Below, piece after piece: positions 1-6,372 of a stretch of DNA of 6,978 nt. The notes beneath the pieces were generated by a model, which was not told where the DNA came from, made no database searches, and saw only the letters and a list, made by a program, of their open reading frames with translations. The number at the start of each line of letters is the position of its first letter. The stretch's first letter is position 1. The DNA is taken from positions 1-6,978 of the forward strand of contig CADCQO010000020.1 of NCBI GenBank assembly GCA_902803585.1, given 5' to 3'. A program made the position numbers and the translations under genes. This stretch comes from an uncultured Ruminococcus sp. Lineage in GTDB: Bacteria; Bacillota; Clostridia; Oscillospirales; Acutalibacteraceae.

Positions 1-2
1 CA

Positions 3-1739
3 ATCATTATCAACGGCGCACTCAACGCTAAAATCGTTGGTCAGAAAGCGCACCGTATCGCAGAACTGGCGGGCGTATCTGTTCCTGAAAGCACCAAGAT
101 TCTGATAGGTGAAGTGACTTCCGTAGATATCAGCGAGGAATTCGCCCACGAGAAACTTTCTCCCGTTCTGGCAATGTATAAGGCAGAAACTTTTGATGAA
201 GCACTCGAAAAGGCAGCACGTCTGGTAGCGGACGGCGGTTATGGCCATACTTCATCACTGTTTATCCATCCCGCAGAAAGCGAAAAGATTGCCAAGCATT
301 ATCATGCGATGAAAACCTGCCGTGTTCTTATCAATACACCGTCCTCTCATGGCGGTATCGGTGACCTCTACAACTTCAAAATGACTCCCTCCATGACATT
401 GGGCTGCGGTTCCTGGGGCGGCAACTCCGTTTCGGAAAACGTAGGCGTAAAGCATTTGCTGAATATCAAGCGTGTCGCTGAGAGGAGAGAAAATATGCTG
501 TGGTTCAGAACGCCTGAGAAGGTTTATTTCAAAAAGGGCTGTATGCCGGTAGCATTGGACGAGCTGGGAACAGTCATGCACAAGAAAAAGGCATTCATTG
601 TCACTGACGCTTTTCTGTACAAAAACGGTTATGTGGCACCGATTGAGAAAAAACTTGATGAGCTGGGTATCCGTCATACCTGTTTCTATGACGTACAGCC
701 CGATCCGACACTTGCCTCCGCTAAGGAAGGTGCAAAACAGATGGCATTGTTTGAGCCTGATGTTATTATTGCGATGGGCGGCGGTTCGGCAATGGATGCC
801 GGTAAGATCATGTGGGTACTTTATGAGCATCCTGAAACAGATTTCATGGACATGGCAATGTGCTTTATGGATATCCGCAAGCGTATCTGTCCTTTCCCGC
901 ACATGGGTGAAAAAGCGTATTTTGTCGCTATTCCGACATCTTCGGGTACAGGTTCAGAGGTAACGCCTTTTGCAGTTATCACTGATGAAACCACTCACAT
1001 TAAATATCCGCTTGCAGATTATGAGCTGCTGCCGAAGATGGCAATTATTGATGCGGATAATATGATGAACCAGCCGAAGGGACTGACCAGTGCTTCGGGT
1101 ATTGATGCGCTGACTCATGCGCTGGAGGCTTATGCTTCTGTTATGGCGACAGAATATACAGATGGTCTGGCACTGAAGGCAATGAAGAATATCTTTGATT
1201 ATCTGCCGTCTGCATATGAAAATGGCGCAAATGATCCGATTGCCCGTGAAAAGATGGCAACTGCTTCTACTCTGGCGGGTATGGCGTTTGCGAATGCGTT
1301 CCTCGGTGTATGCCACTCAATGGCGCATAAGCTCGGCGCATATCATCATATTGCACACGGTGTTGCCAATGCACTCCTGATTACAATTGTGATGCGTTAT
1401 AATGCAGAGCCTGTACCGCCCAAAATGGGTACTTTCTCTCAGTACGCTTATCCGCATACGCTGGAAAGATATTGTGAATGTGCACGTTTCCTTGGTTTCG
1501 GTGGAACAGATGACAATGACACGCTGAACAAGTTTATTGAGAAGATTGAGGAACTGAAAACGGCCTGCGGTATCAAAAAGACCATTGCTGACTACGGTGT
1601 AAAGGAAGAAGATTTCCTTGCTTCTCTTGATGATATGGTAGAAAACGCCTTCAACGACCAGTGTACCGGTGCAAACCCCCGTTATCCGCTGATGAGCGAA
1701 ATCAAAGAAATGTATCTGAAAGCCTACTACGGCAGCTGA
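3..1739 (+). CDS. adhE: Bifunctional aldehyde/alcohol dehydrogenase AdhE, 5' end missing
   Basis: AdhE reduces acetyl-CoA to acetaldehyde and then ethanol with NADH; it is cytoplasmic and forms filaments (spirosomes) in studied species. The frame is open from base 3, and its first 37 codons run into the GTG at 114 with typical AdhE sequence, so that GTG is not the real start. The 578 codons seen compare with a usual 860-900, so about 300 residues, including the catalytic cysteine of the aldehyde dehydrogenase half, lie to the left. Visible here are the end of that half (SSHGGIGDLYNF, then LGCGSWGGNSVSENVG), the linker FRTPEKVYFKKG near 500-535, and a full iron-type alcohol dehydrogenase domain. 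The nucleotide-binding GGGS is at 777-788. The four expected iron ligands are intact: Asp (1104-1106) and His (1116-1118) in GIDALTHALE, and His (1314-1316) and His (1356-1358) in the CHSMAH...AHG segment. Stop is TGA. Identification is firm. Confidence 0.97.
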   Translation: MIINGALNAKIVGQKAHRIAELAGVSVPESTKILIGEVTSVDISEEFAHEKLSPVLAMYKAETFDEALEKAARLVADGGYGHTSSLFIHPAESEKIAKHYHAMKTCRVLINTPSSHGGIGDLYNFKMTPSMTLGCGSWGGNSVSENVGVKHLLNIKRVAERRENMLWFRTPEKVYFKKGCMPVALDELGTVMHKKKAFIVTDAFLYKNGYVAPIEKKLDELGIRHTCFYDVQPDPTLASAKEGAKQMALFEPDVIIAMGGGSAMDAGKIMWVLYEHPETDFMDMAMCFMDIRKRICPFPHMGEKAYFVAIPTSSGTGSEVTPFAVITDETTHIKYPLADYELLPKMAIIDADNMMNQPKGLTSASGIDALTHALEAYASVMATEYTDGLALKAMKNIFDYLPSAYENGANDPIAREKMATASTLAGMAFANAFLGVCHSMAHKLGAYHHIAHGVANALLITIVMRYNAEPVPPKMGTFSQYAYPHTLERYCECARFLGFGGTDDNDTLNKFIEKIEELKTACGIKKTIADYGVKEEDFLASLDDMVENAFNDQCTGANPRYPLMSEIKEMYLKAYYGS

Positions 1740-1756
1740 TATTGATGCTTTACTCC

Positions 1757-1788
1757 GGACTCCGGCGGGGAGCTTCATGCAGGAGTCT
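1757..1788 (+). other. Possible weak hairpin just after adhE
   Basis: GGACTCC at 1757-1763 can pair with GGAGTCT at 1782-1788, giving six Watson-Crick pairs and one G-U pair around an 18-base loop. A tandem ACTCCGG-ACTCCGG at 1752-1765 overlaps the left arm. No U-run follows, so it is not a convincing terminator by itself. It may be chance or may protect the 3' end of the adhE message. Confidence 0.25.
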
Positions 1789-1809
1789 GTGAGCGGGAAT
1801 AATATTCAG

Positions 1810-1847
1810 AAAGCGTTGTACAATCAGTCTGTACAACGCTTTTGTTA
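1810..1847 (+). terminator. Probable rho-independent terminator downstream of adhE
   Basis: AAAGCGTTGTACA (1810-1822) and TGTACAACGCTTT (1830-1842) form a perfect 13-bp inverted repeat with a 7-base loop. The right arm ends in a short T-run (four T's, then GTTAT), so the U-tract is modest. It lies 71 bp past the adhE stop. Its right arm ends only 8 bases before the ribosome binding site of the next gene, so it could also act as an attenuator or a partial read-through site. The stem is beyond doubt; the terminator role is inferred. Confidence 0.75.
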
Positions 1848-1850
1848 TAC

Positions 1851-1857
1851 GAGGAGG
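1851..1857 (+). promoter_or_regulatory. Ribosome binding site of the radical SAM gene
   Basis: GAGGAGG sits 7 bases before the ATG at 1865. It fixes the start there and lies almost directly behind the 1810-1842 hairpin, leaving very little leader between the two. Confidence 0.8.
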
Positions 1858-1864
1858 AAGGTGT

Positions 1865-2779
1865 ATGAAAGAGTATGTTTGTGCCTTATGTCCGAGAAAC
1901 TGCGGTGCAGTGCGTCAGCCCGAAAGCGGCAGCGGCTATTGCCGTATGGGAACACTGCCCAGAATAGCACGTATTGCGCCGCATTACTGGGAAGAGCCCT
2001 GTATCAGCGGTACAAAAGGTTCGGGTACGATTTTTTTTGCAGGCTGTGTGCTTTCCTGTGTGTTTTGTCAGAACTATTGTATCAGTCAGGAACATATCGG
2101 AAAAGCGATGACGGCCGATGAACTGACAGATGCTGTAAAATGTCTGGAACAAATGGGAGTCCATAACATCAATCTTGTCAGCCCGACACCATACATTGAA
2201 AGTGTTATTGAGTGCTTTTCACGTTATCGCCCGTCTGTGCCGGTTGTTTATAATACGGGCGGTTATGAAAAAGCTGAAACGCTGCGGCGGTTGGAAGGAA
2301 TCGTGGATATTTATCTGCCCGACCTCAAGTATATCCGTCCGGAACTGTCGAAAACATATTCCCATGCAGAAAATTATGCTGAATATGCCATTCCTGCTAT
2401 ACATGAAATGGTACGGCAGACAGGAAAGCCGGTGCTGGACAGCAAAGGAATGTTGTTGAAGGGTACAATCATAAGGCATTTGATACTGCCCCAGAATACC
2501 AGAAATTCCATAGAGGTATTGGATACCATTCAAAAGGAATTCGGGGACAGTGTGCTTGTCAGTCTGATGGGACAATATCTTCCGATGGGAAGGGCGGCGG
2601 AATTTCCTGCTGTCAATCGCCGTATTACCAGACGGGAGTATGAAAAAGTACTGGACAGGTACGAAGCATTGGGGTTAGAGGGTTTTGTACAGGAATTATC
2701 CTCTGCCGATGCCCAGTATGTGCCGGATTTTTCCGATGACCCTTGGAAAGGAGTACAGCAAAGCAATGAAAATCAGTAA
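1865..2779 (+). CDS. Radical SAM protein, PflX-like (COG1313 type)
   Basis: This 304-residue protein belongs to the radical SAM family related to pyruvate formate-lyase activating enzymes. The motif GTIFFAGCVLSCVFCQNY holds the CxxxCxxC that binds the [4Fe-4S] cluster (Cys61, Cys65, Cys68), with an extra Cys72. An N-terminal group, Cys6, Cys9, Cys13 and Cys26 (CALCPRNCG...GYC), may bind a second metal or cluster. Before the motif comes EEPCISGTKGSG and near residue 235 MGQYLP; both are typical of the COG1313 branch. The true substrate of this branch is, to my knowledge, not established, so a role as glycyl-radical activator is a guess from homology. No glycyl radical enzyme is visible here. 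The start is set by GAGGAGG 7 bases upstream. The gene overlaps the next by 14 bp, suggesting a two-gene operon. A run of eight T's (2031-2038) lies just before the cluster motif. Confidence 0.9.
   Translation: MKEYVCALCPRNCGAVRQPESGSGYCRMGTLPRIARIAPHYWEEPCISGTKGSGTIFFAGCVLSCVFCQNYCISQEHIGKAMTADELTDAVKCLEQMGVHNINLVSPTPYIESVIECFSRYRPSVPVVYNTGGYEKAETLRRLEGIVDIYLPDLKYIRPELSKTYSHAENYAEYAIPAIHEMVRQTGKPVLDSKGMLLKGTIIRHLILPQNTRNSIEVLDTIQKEFGDSVLVSLMGQYLPMGRAAEFPAVNRRITRREYEKVLDRYEALGLEGFVQELSSADAQYVPDFSDDPWKGVQQSNENQ
2747..2753 (+). promoter_or_regulatory. Ribosome binding site of the yitT-type gene
   Basis: AAAGGAG lies inside the end of the radical SAM gene, 12 bases before the ATG at 2766. The spacing is rather long, but no other start codon lies between them in the frame. 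A more upstream ATG at 2685 lies deep within the previous gene and is less likely. Confidence 0.6.
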
Positions 2780-3662
2780 AAAACGGATCATAAAGCTGCT
2801 GATTGACTTTTTAGGGATTGGTACAGGGGCTGTGATAGCGGCATTTGCGATAGAAGAATTTCTGGTGCCTTGTACGATTTTAGACGGCGGAGTGGTAGGT
2901 ATCAGTATTATTGTCAACCATCTGACGGGCTGGCCTTTAAGCATTTTAACAGTACTGCTGAACACGCCGTTCATTCTGATCGGTTCCCGAAAAATGGGGA
3001 AGCTGTTTCTGGTCAAAGCTGTTTACGCAATGATTATCTTTTCGATATTTCTGGCTGTTTTCGGCCGTATGATCAATCTGACGGAACAATACCTGTTAGC
3101 GGTTTGTTTTGGCGGTGTCATACTGGGGATCGGGGCAGGGCTTGTCATTCGTTTCGGCGGTTGTCTGGACGGTACAGAAACGGTTGCCATTCTGCTGAAC
3201 AAAAAATTCAAGCTGCCTGTCGGTCAGACAGTGCTGATTTTCAATATCCTCATTTTTTCGGCAGTCGGTATCATTATGGGACTGGACAGAGCAATGTACA
3301 GTCTGCTGACGTATTTCATCACCTCCAAAGTGCTGGATATTGTGGAAACGGGTATGGAACAGACCAAGGCAGCCATGATTATTACTGATGATGCCAAGAT
3401 CATCGCTGAACGGATTTATGAGCGTTTAGGAAGAACCGTCACCATCATGGAAGGAGAGGGCTTAGTAAGCGGAAAAAAGGTTGTCATGTATTGTGTGCTG
3501 ACCCGCTTTGAAATTTATGAACTCAAAGACATCATCAAGAGTATTGATGCTTCGGCATTTATCGCTATCAGTGACGTATCGGAAATTATCGGCAATCATG
3601 TTAAAAAAACAGGGCATATTCCGCCGGAAACCGCTGCAAAGCTGTCGGAAAACGATAAATAG
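2766..3662 (+). CDS. YitT family membrane protein (DUF161 + DUF2179)
   Basis: The 298-residue product is an integral membrane protein of the YitT family, which is widespread in Firmicutes and has no firmly known transport substrate. A basic start (MKISKKRIIK) leads into hydrophobic segments at about residues 13-34, 41-72, 81-100, 109-128 and 154-173. The conserved GGCLDGTETVAILLNKK lies at 131-147, and FLVPCTILDGGVVGIS near 32-47 is also typical. From about residue 200 comes a soluble C-terminal domain of DUF2179 type (KAAMIITDD... to EIIGNHVK), which in related proteins faces the cytoplasm. The ATG at 2766 gives the usual length and falls within the last codons of the radical SAM gene, so the two are probably cotranscribed and translationally coupled. 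The functional link between them is unknown. The stop TAG is one base from the stop of the convergent yqfD gene. Confidence 0.9.
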   Translation: MKISKKRIIKLLIDFLGIGTGAVIAAFAIEEFLVPCTILDGGVVGISIIVNHLTGWPLSILTVLLNTPFILIGSRKMGKLFLVKAVYAMIIFSIFLAVFGRMINLTEQYLLAVCFGGVILGIGAGLVIRFGGCLDGTETVAILLNKKFKLPVGQTVLIFNILIFSAVGIIMGLDRAMYSLLTYFITSKVLDIVETGMEQTKAAMIITDDAKIIAERIYERLGRTVTIMEGEGLVSGKKVVMYCVLTRFEIYELKDIIKSIDASAFIAISDVSEIIGNHVKKTGHIPPETAAKLSENDK

Positions 3663-3663
3663 C

Positions 3664-4857
3664 TTAATCCAGTGACAGCGGTACAACAGTTTTGGTACAT
3701 ACATCTTCTTCAATTTCATAATCCGCAGTAAGGGAAAAACTTTCCTGTTCTTCCTTTACACTGATTTTTCGCTGACAGACAGTTCCGTGATTGGTACTGC
3801 TGAGCATGAAAAATTCATAAAGTGACAGCTTTTGCTGTAACAGTTCCTGCGCCTGTGTGAGTGTCAGCTCTACGGGCGCAGCTGTATATTGTGTCCAGTT
3901 TTCCGCAGTGACGTAAACGGGTATCGGGTGACCGAGCAAAGTAAGCTGTTCCTTTTTGGTCTGGATAGTGCAGTCTTGTGATGGCTGGACAGTAAGGCTT
4001 AGCGGAAAGCCCAGACCAAACGCTTTCATGTCCCGTTTTGTAACGGTTTCCTGCGGTTGGCAGAGCGTATATTTTTTGGGGATACGGATGGTGATGCTGC
4101 GGTTTGTTTTGGCAAAAACACGGGCTTCACAGTCCGTCAGAACGATTTCACCGTTGTTATATTCCATCAATCCGCTGACCAGCAGCTGGTTTTTACTGAT
4201 GCCGTCACCAACTTTGACGTAAGCAGAACCTTTAGACACTTCTACTTTTGTAACAGTGCCGTCTGCAATGGATTTCATGTTGCTGAGAGGGGCAGGCGTA
4301 CTTCTGTCTACCACAGAAGCAAGATTCGGACTGATATTTACTTCTGCATTGGTGTCCATAATGTTGACGGTCATCCAGCTGACCCGTTTATCACTGATAG
4401 AAATACTGTTGATGATGCCGGATACATCGACCTTTTTGGCGGGAGTGCCTTCCTTCAGACCATGTTCCTCCAGCATCTGGCGGACTTCATATTCATTGAT
4501 AAGCGAAGGAGTACGAACATCAATATACCAGACGATGCCGGAGAGATAGTGACAGCCAAGCCCGAACAGAATCAGTCCGATCAGTAAGCCGGCACGGTGG
4601 CGGTATGTTTTCAGAAGATGGGGAAGTCCGTAGGATTGTATATCCGTTAGAGCGGTATCCGTTTTTCGGGTGATTTCCAGCAAGTAGGGATAATCATTCC
4701 GGCGGGCACAGGCATAAAGTGTGTTGTCATGTCCTGTTAACTGCCAGAGGTTGATGCCCCTTCGGGCGGCAGCATTTAAAAAACGTTCCGGAAAAGCGCC
4801 TTCTACCTTAAAACGGATATAACCGAAAAGCCATCGCAACAATTTTACTATAATCAT
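3664..4857 (-). CDS. yqfD: Sporulation protein YqfD
   Basis: The 397-residue protein matches the YqfD family of sporulation membrane proteins. In Bacillus subtilis yqfD belongs with yqfC to the mother-cell sigma-E regulon; its biochemical role is unknown. An N-terminal region with FGYIRFKVEGAFPERFLN and the segment GINLWQL precedes one clear membrane helix at about residues 88-110, followed by WYIDVRTPSLINEYEVRQMLEEHGLKEG. The rest is a large soluble part, probably outside the mother-cell cytoplasm, including GTVTKVEVSKGSAYVKVGDGISKNQLLVSG, which resembles a lipoyl/beta-barrel-like fold. Two starts are possible: TTG at 4860 or ATG at 4857. GAGGG at 4868-4864 is 6 bases from the ATG and only 3 from the TTG, so the ATG is chosen. 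The gene follows yqfC by 9 bases and ends one base from the opposing yitT-type gene. Confidence 0.92.
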   Translation of the reverse strand: MIIVKLLRWLFGYIRFKVEGAFPERFLNAAARRGINLWQLTGHDNTLYACARRNDYPYLLEITRKTDTALTDIQSYGLPHLLKTYRHRAGLLIGLILFGLGCHYLSGIVWYIDVRTPSLINEYEVRQMLEEHGLKEGTPAKKVDVSGIINSISISDKRVSWMTVNIMDTNAEVNISPNLASVVDRSTPAPLSNMKSIADGTVTKVEVSKGSAYVKVGDGISKNQLLVSGLMEYNNGEIVLTDCEARVFAKTNRSITIRIPKKYTLCQPQETVTKRDMKAFGLGFPLSLTVQPSQDCTIQTKKEQLTLLGHPIPVYVTAENWTQYTAAPVELTLTQAQELLQQKLSLYEFFMLSSTNHGTVCQRKISVKEEQESFSLTADYEIEEDVCTKTVVPLSLD

Positions 4858-4863
4858 CAAGAT

Positions 4864-4868
4864 CCCTC
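4864..4868 (-). promoter_or_regulatory. Ribosome binding site of yqfD overlapping the yqfC stop
   Basis: On the - strand TGAGGG combines the yqfC stop codon TGA (4869-4867) with the Shine-Dalgarno core GAGGG, 6 bases before the yqfD ATG. This arrangement is typical of translational coupling, so the two proteins are probably made together. Confidence 0.7.
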
Positions 4869-5130
4869 AGATAATATATTCAATAGATGTCAGAAAGCCG
4901 TGTATGACGAGGGTACAGTCCGTCATTGTTTTGATGTGCAGTCCCCGTCCATGAAACGCTACAACATATTTACCGCCGTTGATTTTGATAGAATGGTCAT
5001 TATATTCAAGAATGCCCTTGTTTCCTTCAAAAATCACCTCACGGTTACTGCTGATGTCCATATGCAGCGCACTGATATGCGCACCGAGAATAGATTGAGG
5101 ACGCTGTTTTCGTTTGTCGCTGCGTTTCAT
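4867..5130 (-). CDS. yqfC: Sporulation protein YqfC (YabP/YqfC family)
   Basis: This small protein of 87 residues belongs to the YabP/YqfC family; in B. subtilis YqfC (about 93 residues) is made in the mother cell under sigma-E and is encoded directly before yqfD, as here. It has a basic, probably flexible start (MKRSDKRKQRPQ), then a compact beta-rich domain with repeated short strands: REVIFEGNKGILEYNDHSIKINGGKYVVAFHGRGLHIKTMTDCTLVIHGFLTSIEYI. No membrane segment is evident. A longer version from ATG 5157 would add nine residues, but that ATG has no Shine-Dalgarno and overlaps a sigma-E-like -10 box. The ATG at 5130 has GGAGGG 5 bases upstream (5141-5136), so I choose it. The mechanism of the family is not known. 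Confidence 0.9.
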   Translation of the reverse strand: MKRSDKRKQRPQSILGAHISALHMDISSNREVIFEGNKGILEYNDHSIKINGGKYVVAFHGRGLHIKTMTDCTLVIHGFLTSIEYII

Positions 5131-5135
5131 GCTGT

Positions 5136-5141
5136 CCCTCC
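5136..5141 (-). promoter_or_regulatory. Ribosome binding site deciding the yqfC start
   Basis: On the - strand GGAGGG lies 5 bases before the ATG at 5130. The alternative ATG at 5157 is preceded by an A/T-rich stretch and CTTCCGG, with nothing resembling a ribosome binding site. Confidence 0.8.
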
Positions 5142-5155
5142 GACTGTTTTTGTTC

Positions 5156-5184
5156 ATTTTATGCCGGAAGATATATAAAAATCA
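5156..5184 (-). promoter_or_regulatory. Putative sigma-E-type promoter of yqfCD
   Basis: Read on the - strand, a -35-like TGATTTT (5184-5178) is followed after 14 bases by a -10-like CATAAAAT (5163-5156). The sporulation sigma-E consensus is about kmATATT, 13-15 bases, then CATACAnT, so the -10 matches closely and the -35 in part. The transcript would begin near 5149, giving a leader of roughly 20 bases containing GGAGGG and the ATG at 5130. This agrees with the sigma-E control known for yqfCD in B. subtilis. It is an eye match against a short consensus. Confidence 0.5.
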
Positions 5185-5199
5185 CTGCCGGCATATCTT
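5160..5199. repeat. Interleaved inverted repeats between yqfC and the spoVV-type gene
   Basis: TATGCCGG (5160-5167) and CCGGCATA (5188-5195) form a perfect 8-bp inverted repeat around a 20-base spacer. A second pair, AAGATAT (5168-5174) and ATATCTT (5193-5199), overlaps it, so the two cannot fully form as hairpins at once. TGCCGG also recurs directly 24 bp apart (5162 and 5186). The set lies across the control region of two divergent sporulation genes. It could be a regulator site or the trace of mirrored promoters; no known operator is recognised. Confidence 0.5.
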
Positions 5200-5205
5200 T
5201 TATCG

Positions 5206-5211
5206 GGTGAT
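5206..5211 (+). promoter_or_regulatory. Atypical ribosome binding site of the spoVV-type gene
   Basis: GGTGAT matches the 3' half of the extended Shine-Dalgarno sequence (AGGAGGTGATC) but lacks AGGA. Aligned to 16S rRNA it is properly placed for the ATG at 5215. It is weaker than the sites of the neighbouring genes. Confidence 0.5.
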
Positions 5212-5214
5212 GTT

Positions 5215-6372
5215 ATGAAAATGTTGGCTGTGCAGAGGCTGAAAACAGTGGTGACCGTTTGTACTGCGGGAAGTGTTATCGGAATATTGCTGTGTTTTTC
5301 GGCAGATGCGGCAGAAGGTGTCCGAAAGGGATTAGTATGTGCGTGTGAACTGCTGATTCCGGCATTGTTTCCGTTTATGGTGCTGTCCTCTTTTCTGATA
5401 CGTTCCGGACTTTCCGACAGTATCGGGCGTGTATGCGGCTGGGCAGCTGTACATGGACTGCGTCTGCCGCAGGAAGCTGCCGCAGCGGTTTTGCTGAGTT
5501 TTATCGGGGGTTTTCCGGTGGGGGCAAAATGTGTCCGTCTGCTTTACGACGAAAAAAAACTGACAGCACAGCAGGCGGAACAAATGATGCTGTTTTGCAT
5601 TTGTTCGGGACCTGCTTTTTTGATTACAGGGATCGGTGTACTGCTGCTGCATAATATACAGGCAGGTATCATGCTGTTTGCCGCACAGGTATTATCAGGG
5701 CTGATACTGGGCTTTTCAGCGGGAAGGTTATTCGGAAAAAAGCCGGATATCTTGCCAAAGAAGCCTTTAGTCCGGCCGGAAACTTCAAAAGGCAGATGGA
5801 CAGAAGCATTGATGCTGTCGTGTGAGGACGGTGCAAATGCTTTGCTGCAGATGACAGCATTAGTGGCTTTGTTTTCAATGCTGTCGGCTCTGAGTGAGCG
5901 TACAGGAGTCTGTGAACTGATAAAGACCGTGATGCAGTGGTGCGGGGCAGAGTATGCTCTGTCAGAGAATACCTATTATATTTTGACGGAAGTTACAATG
6001 GCGTGTCAGCGCATTGGCAGCGGCGGCTGTCCGCTGTGGCTGCTGTCTGCGGCGGTAGGATTCGGAGGACTGTGTGTACATTGTCAGATTTTTTCCATTA
6101 TCCGTGACATTCCCCTGCATAAAGGGAAATTTTTTCTTTTTCGGCTGATGAACGCATTTCTTTCTGCGGGCATAATATATATTGCGTGTCAGTTTTATCA
6201 GCCTGCGGCAGAAACCTTTGCTGTCAGCGGAGCAGTTCATGCCGAATGGTTTTCTGTAACAGCGGCAGGAACGGCAGCAATGGTTCTGATGTCGGTGATG
6301 TTTGTTTTGTCTTTGCGGCGCCACCGGAAAATCACCTTTCCGAAACGGAATCACTTTCCATGTCAGAAGTAA
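5215..6372 (+). CDS. ylbJ: Sporulation integral membrane protein YlbJ (SpoVV-type)
   Basis: The 385-residue polytopic membrane protein matches the YlbJ family, related to nucleoside-recognition 'Gate' proteins. In B. subtilis YlbJ was renamed SpoVV and is needed to move dipicolinic acid out of the mother cell towards the forespore. Family-like stretches are LLIPALFPFMVLSSFLIRSG (47-66), LLSFIGGFPVGAKCVRLLYD (93-112), CSGPAFLITGIG (130-141) and GFGGLCVHCQIFSIIRD (282-298). Membrane segments are seen at about 12-30, 45-64, 88-104, 124-147, 151-172, 205-226, 272-297, 309-330 and 347-367. The repeat of GGFPVGAK-like and GFGGL-like regions fits two half-units. The tail (RRHRKITFPKRNHF) is basic. 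The start at ATG 5215 uses an atypical GGTGAT site. The gene diverges from yqfC, another mother-cell gene, which supports the call. It is rich in cysteine for a membrane protein. Confidence 0.9.
   Translation: MKMLAVQRLKTVVTVCTAGSVIGILLCFSADAAEGVRKGLVCACELLIPALFPFMVLSSFLIRSGLSDSIGRVCGWAAVHGLRLPQEAAAAVLLSFIGGFPVGAKCVRLLYDEKKLTAQQAEQMMLFCICSGPAFLITGIGVLLLHNIQAGIMLFAAQVLSGLILGFSAGRLFGKKPDILPKKPLVRPETSKGRWTEALMLSCEDGANALLQMTALVALFSMLSALSERTGVCELIKTVMQWCGAEYALSENTYYILTEVTMACQRIGSGGCPLWLLSAAVGFGGLCVHCQIFSIIRDIPLHKGKFFLFRLMNAFLSAGIIYIACQFYQPAAETFAVSGAVHAEWFSVTAAGTAAMVLMSVMFVLSLRRHRKITFPKRNHFPCQK

Noticed and set aside
114..116. GTG at 114 as the start of an AdhE-like gene
   Set aside because: The same frame is open to the left edge and encodes AdhE-typical sequence (NAKIVGQKAHRIAELAG). 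The gene simply begins outside the window.
255..902. A 215-codon open frame on the - strand within adhE
   Set aside because: It lies fully inside the well-conserved adhE frame. The translation is rich in His, Cys and Arg with no recognisable domain, as expected of a shadow frame.
1819..1850. TACAAT (1819-1824) and TGTTATAC (1843-1850) as -10 boxes for the radical SAM gene
   Set aside because: Neither has a reasonable -35 at 16-18 bases. The second would start transcription inside the ribosome binding site. The first lies within the hairpin stem, which explains its sequence.
4057..4587. A 176-codon open frame on the + strand within yqfD
   Set aside because: It is antisense to a clear YqfD coding region, has no ribosome binding site I would trust, and its product resembles no known family.
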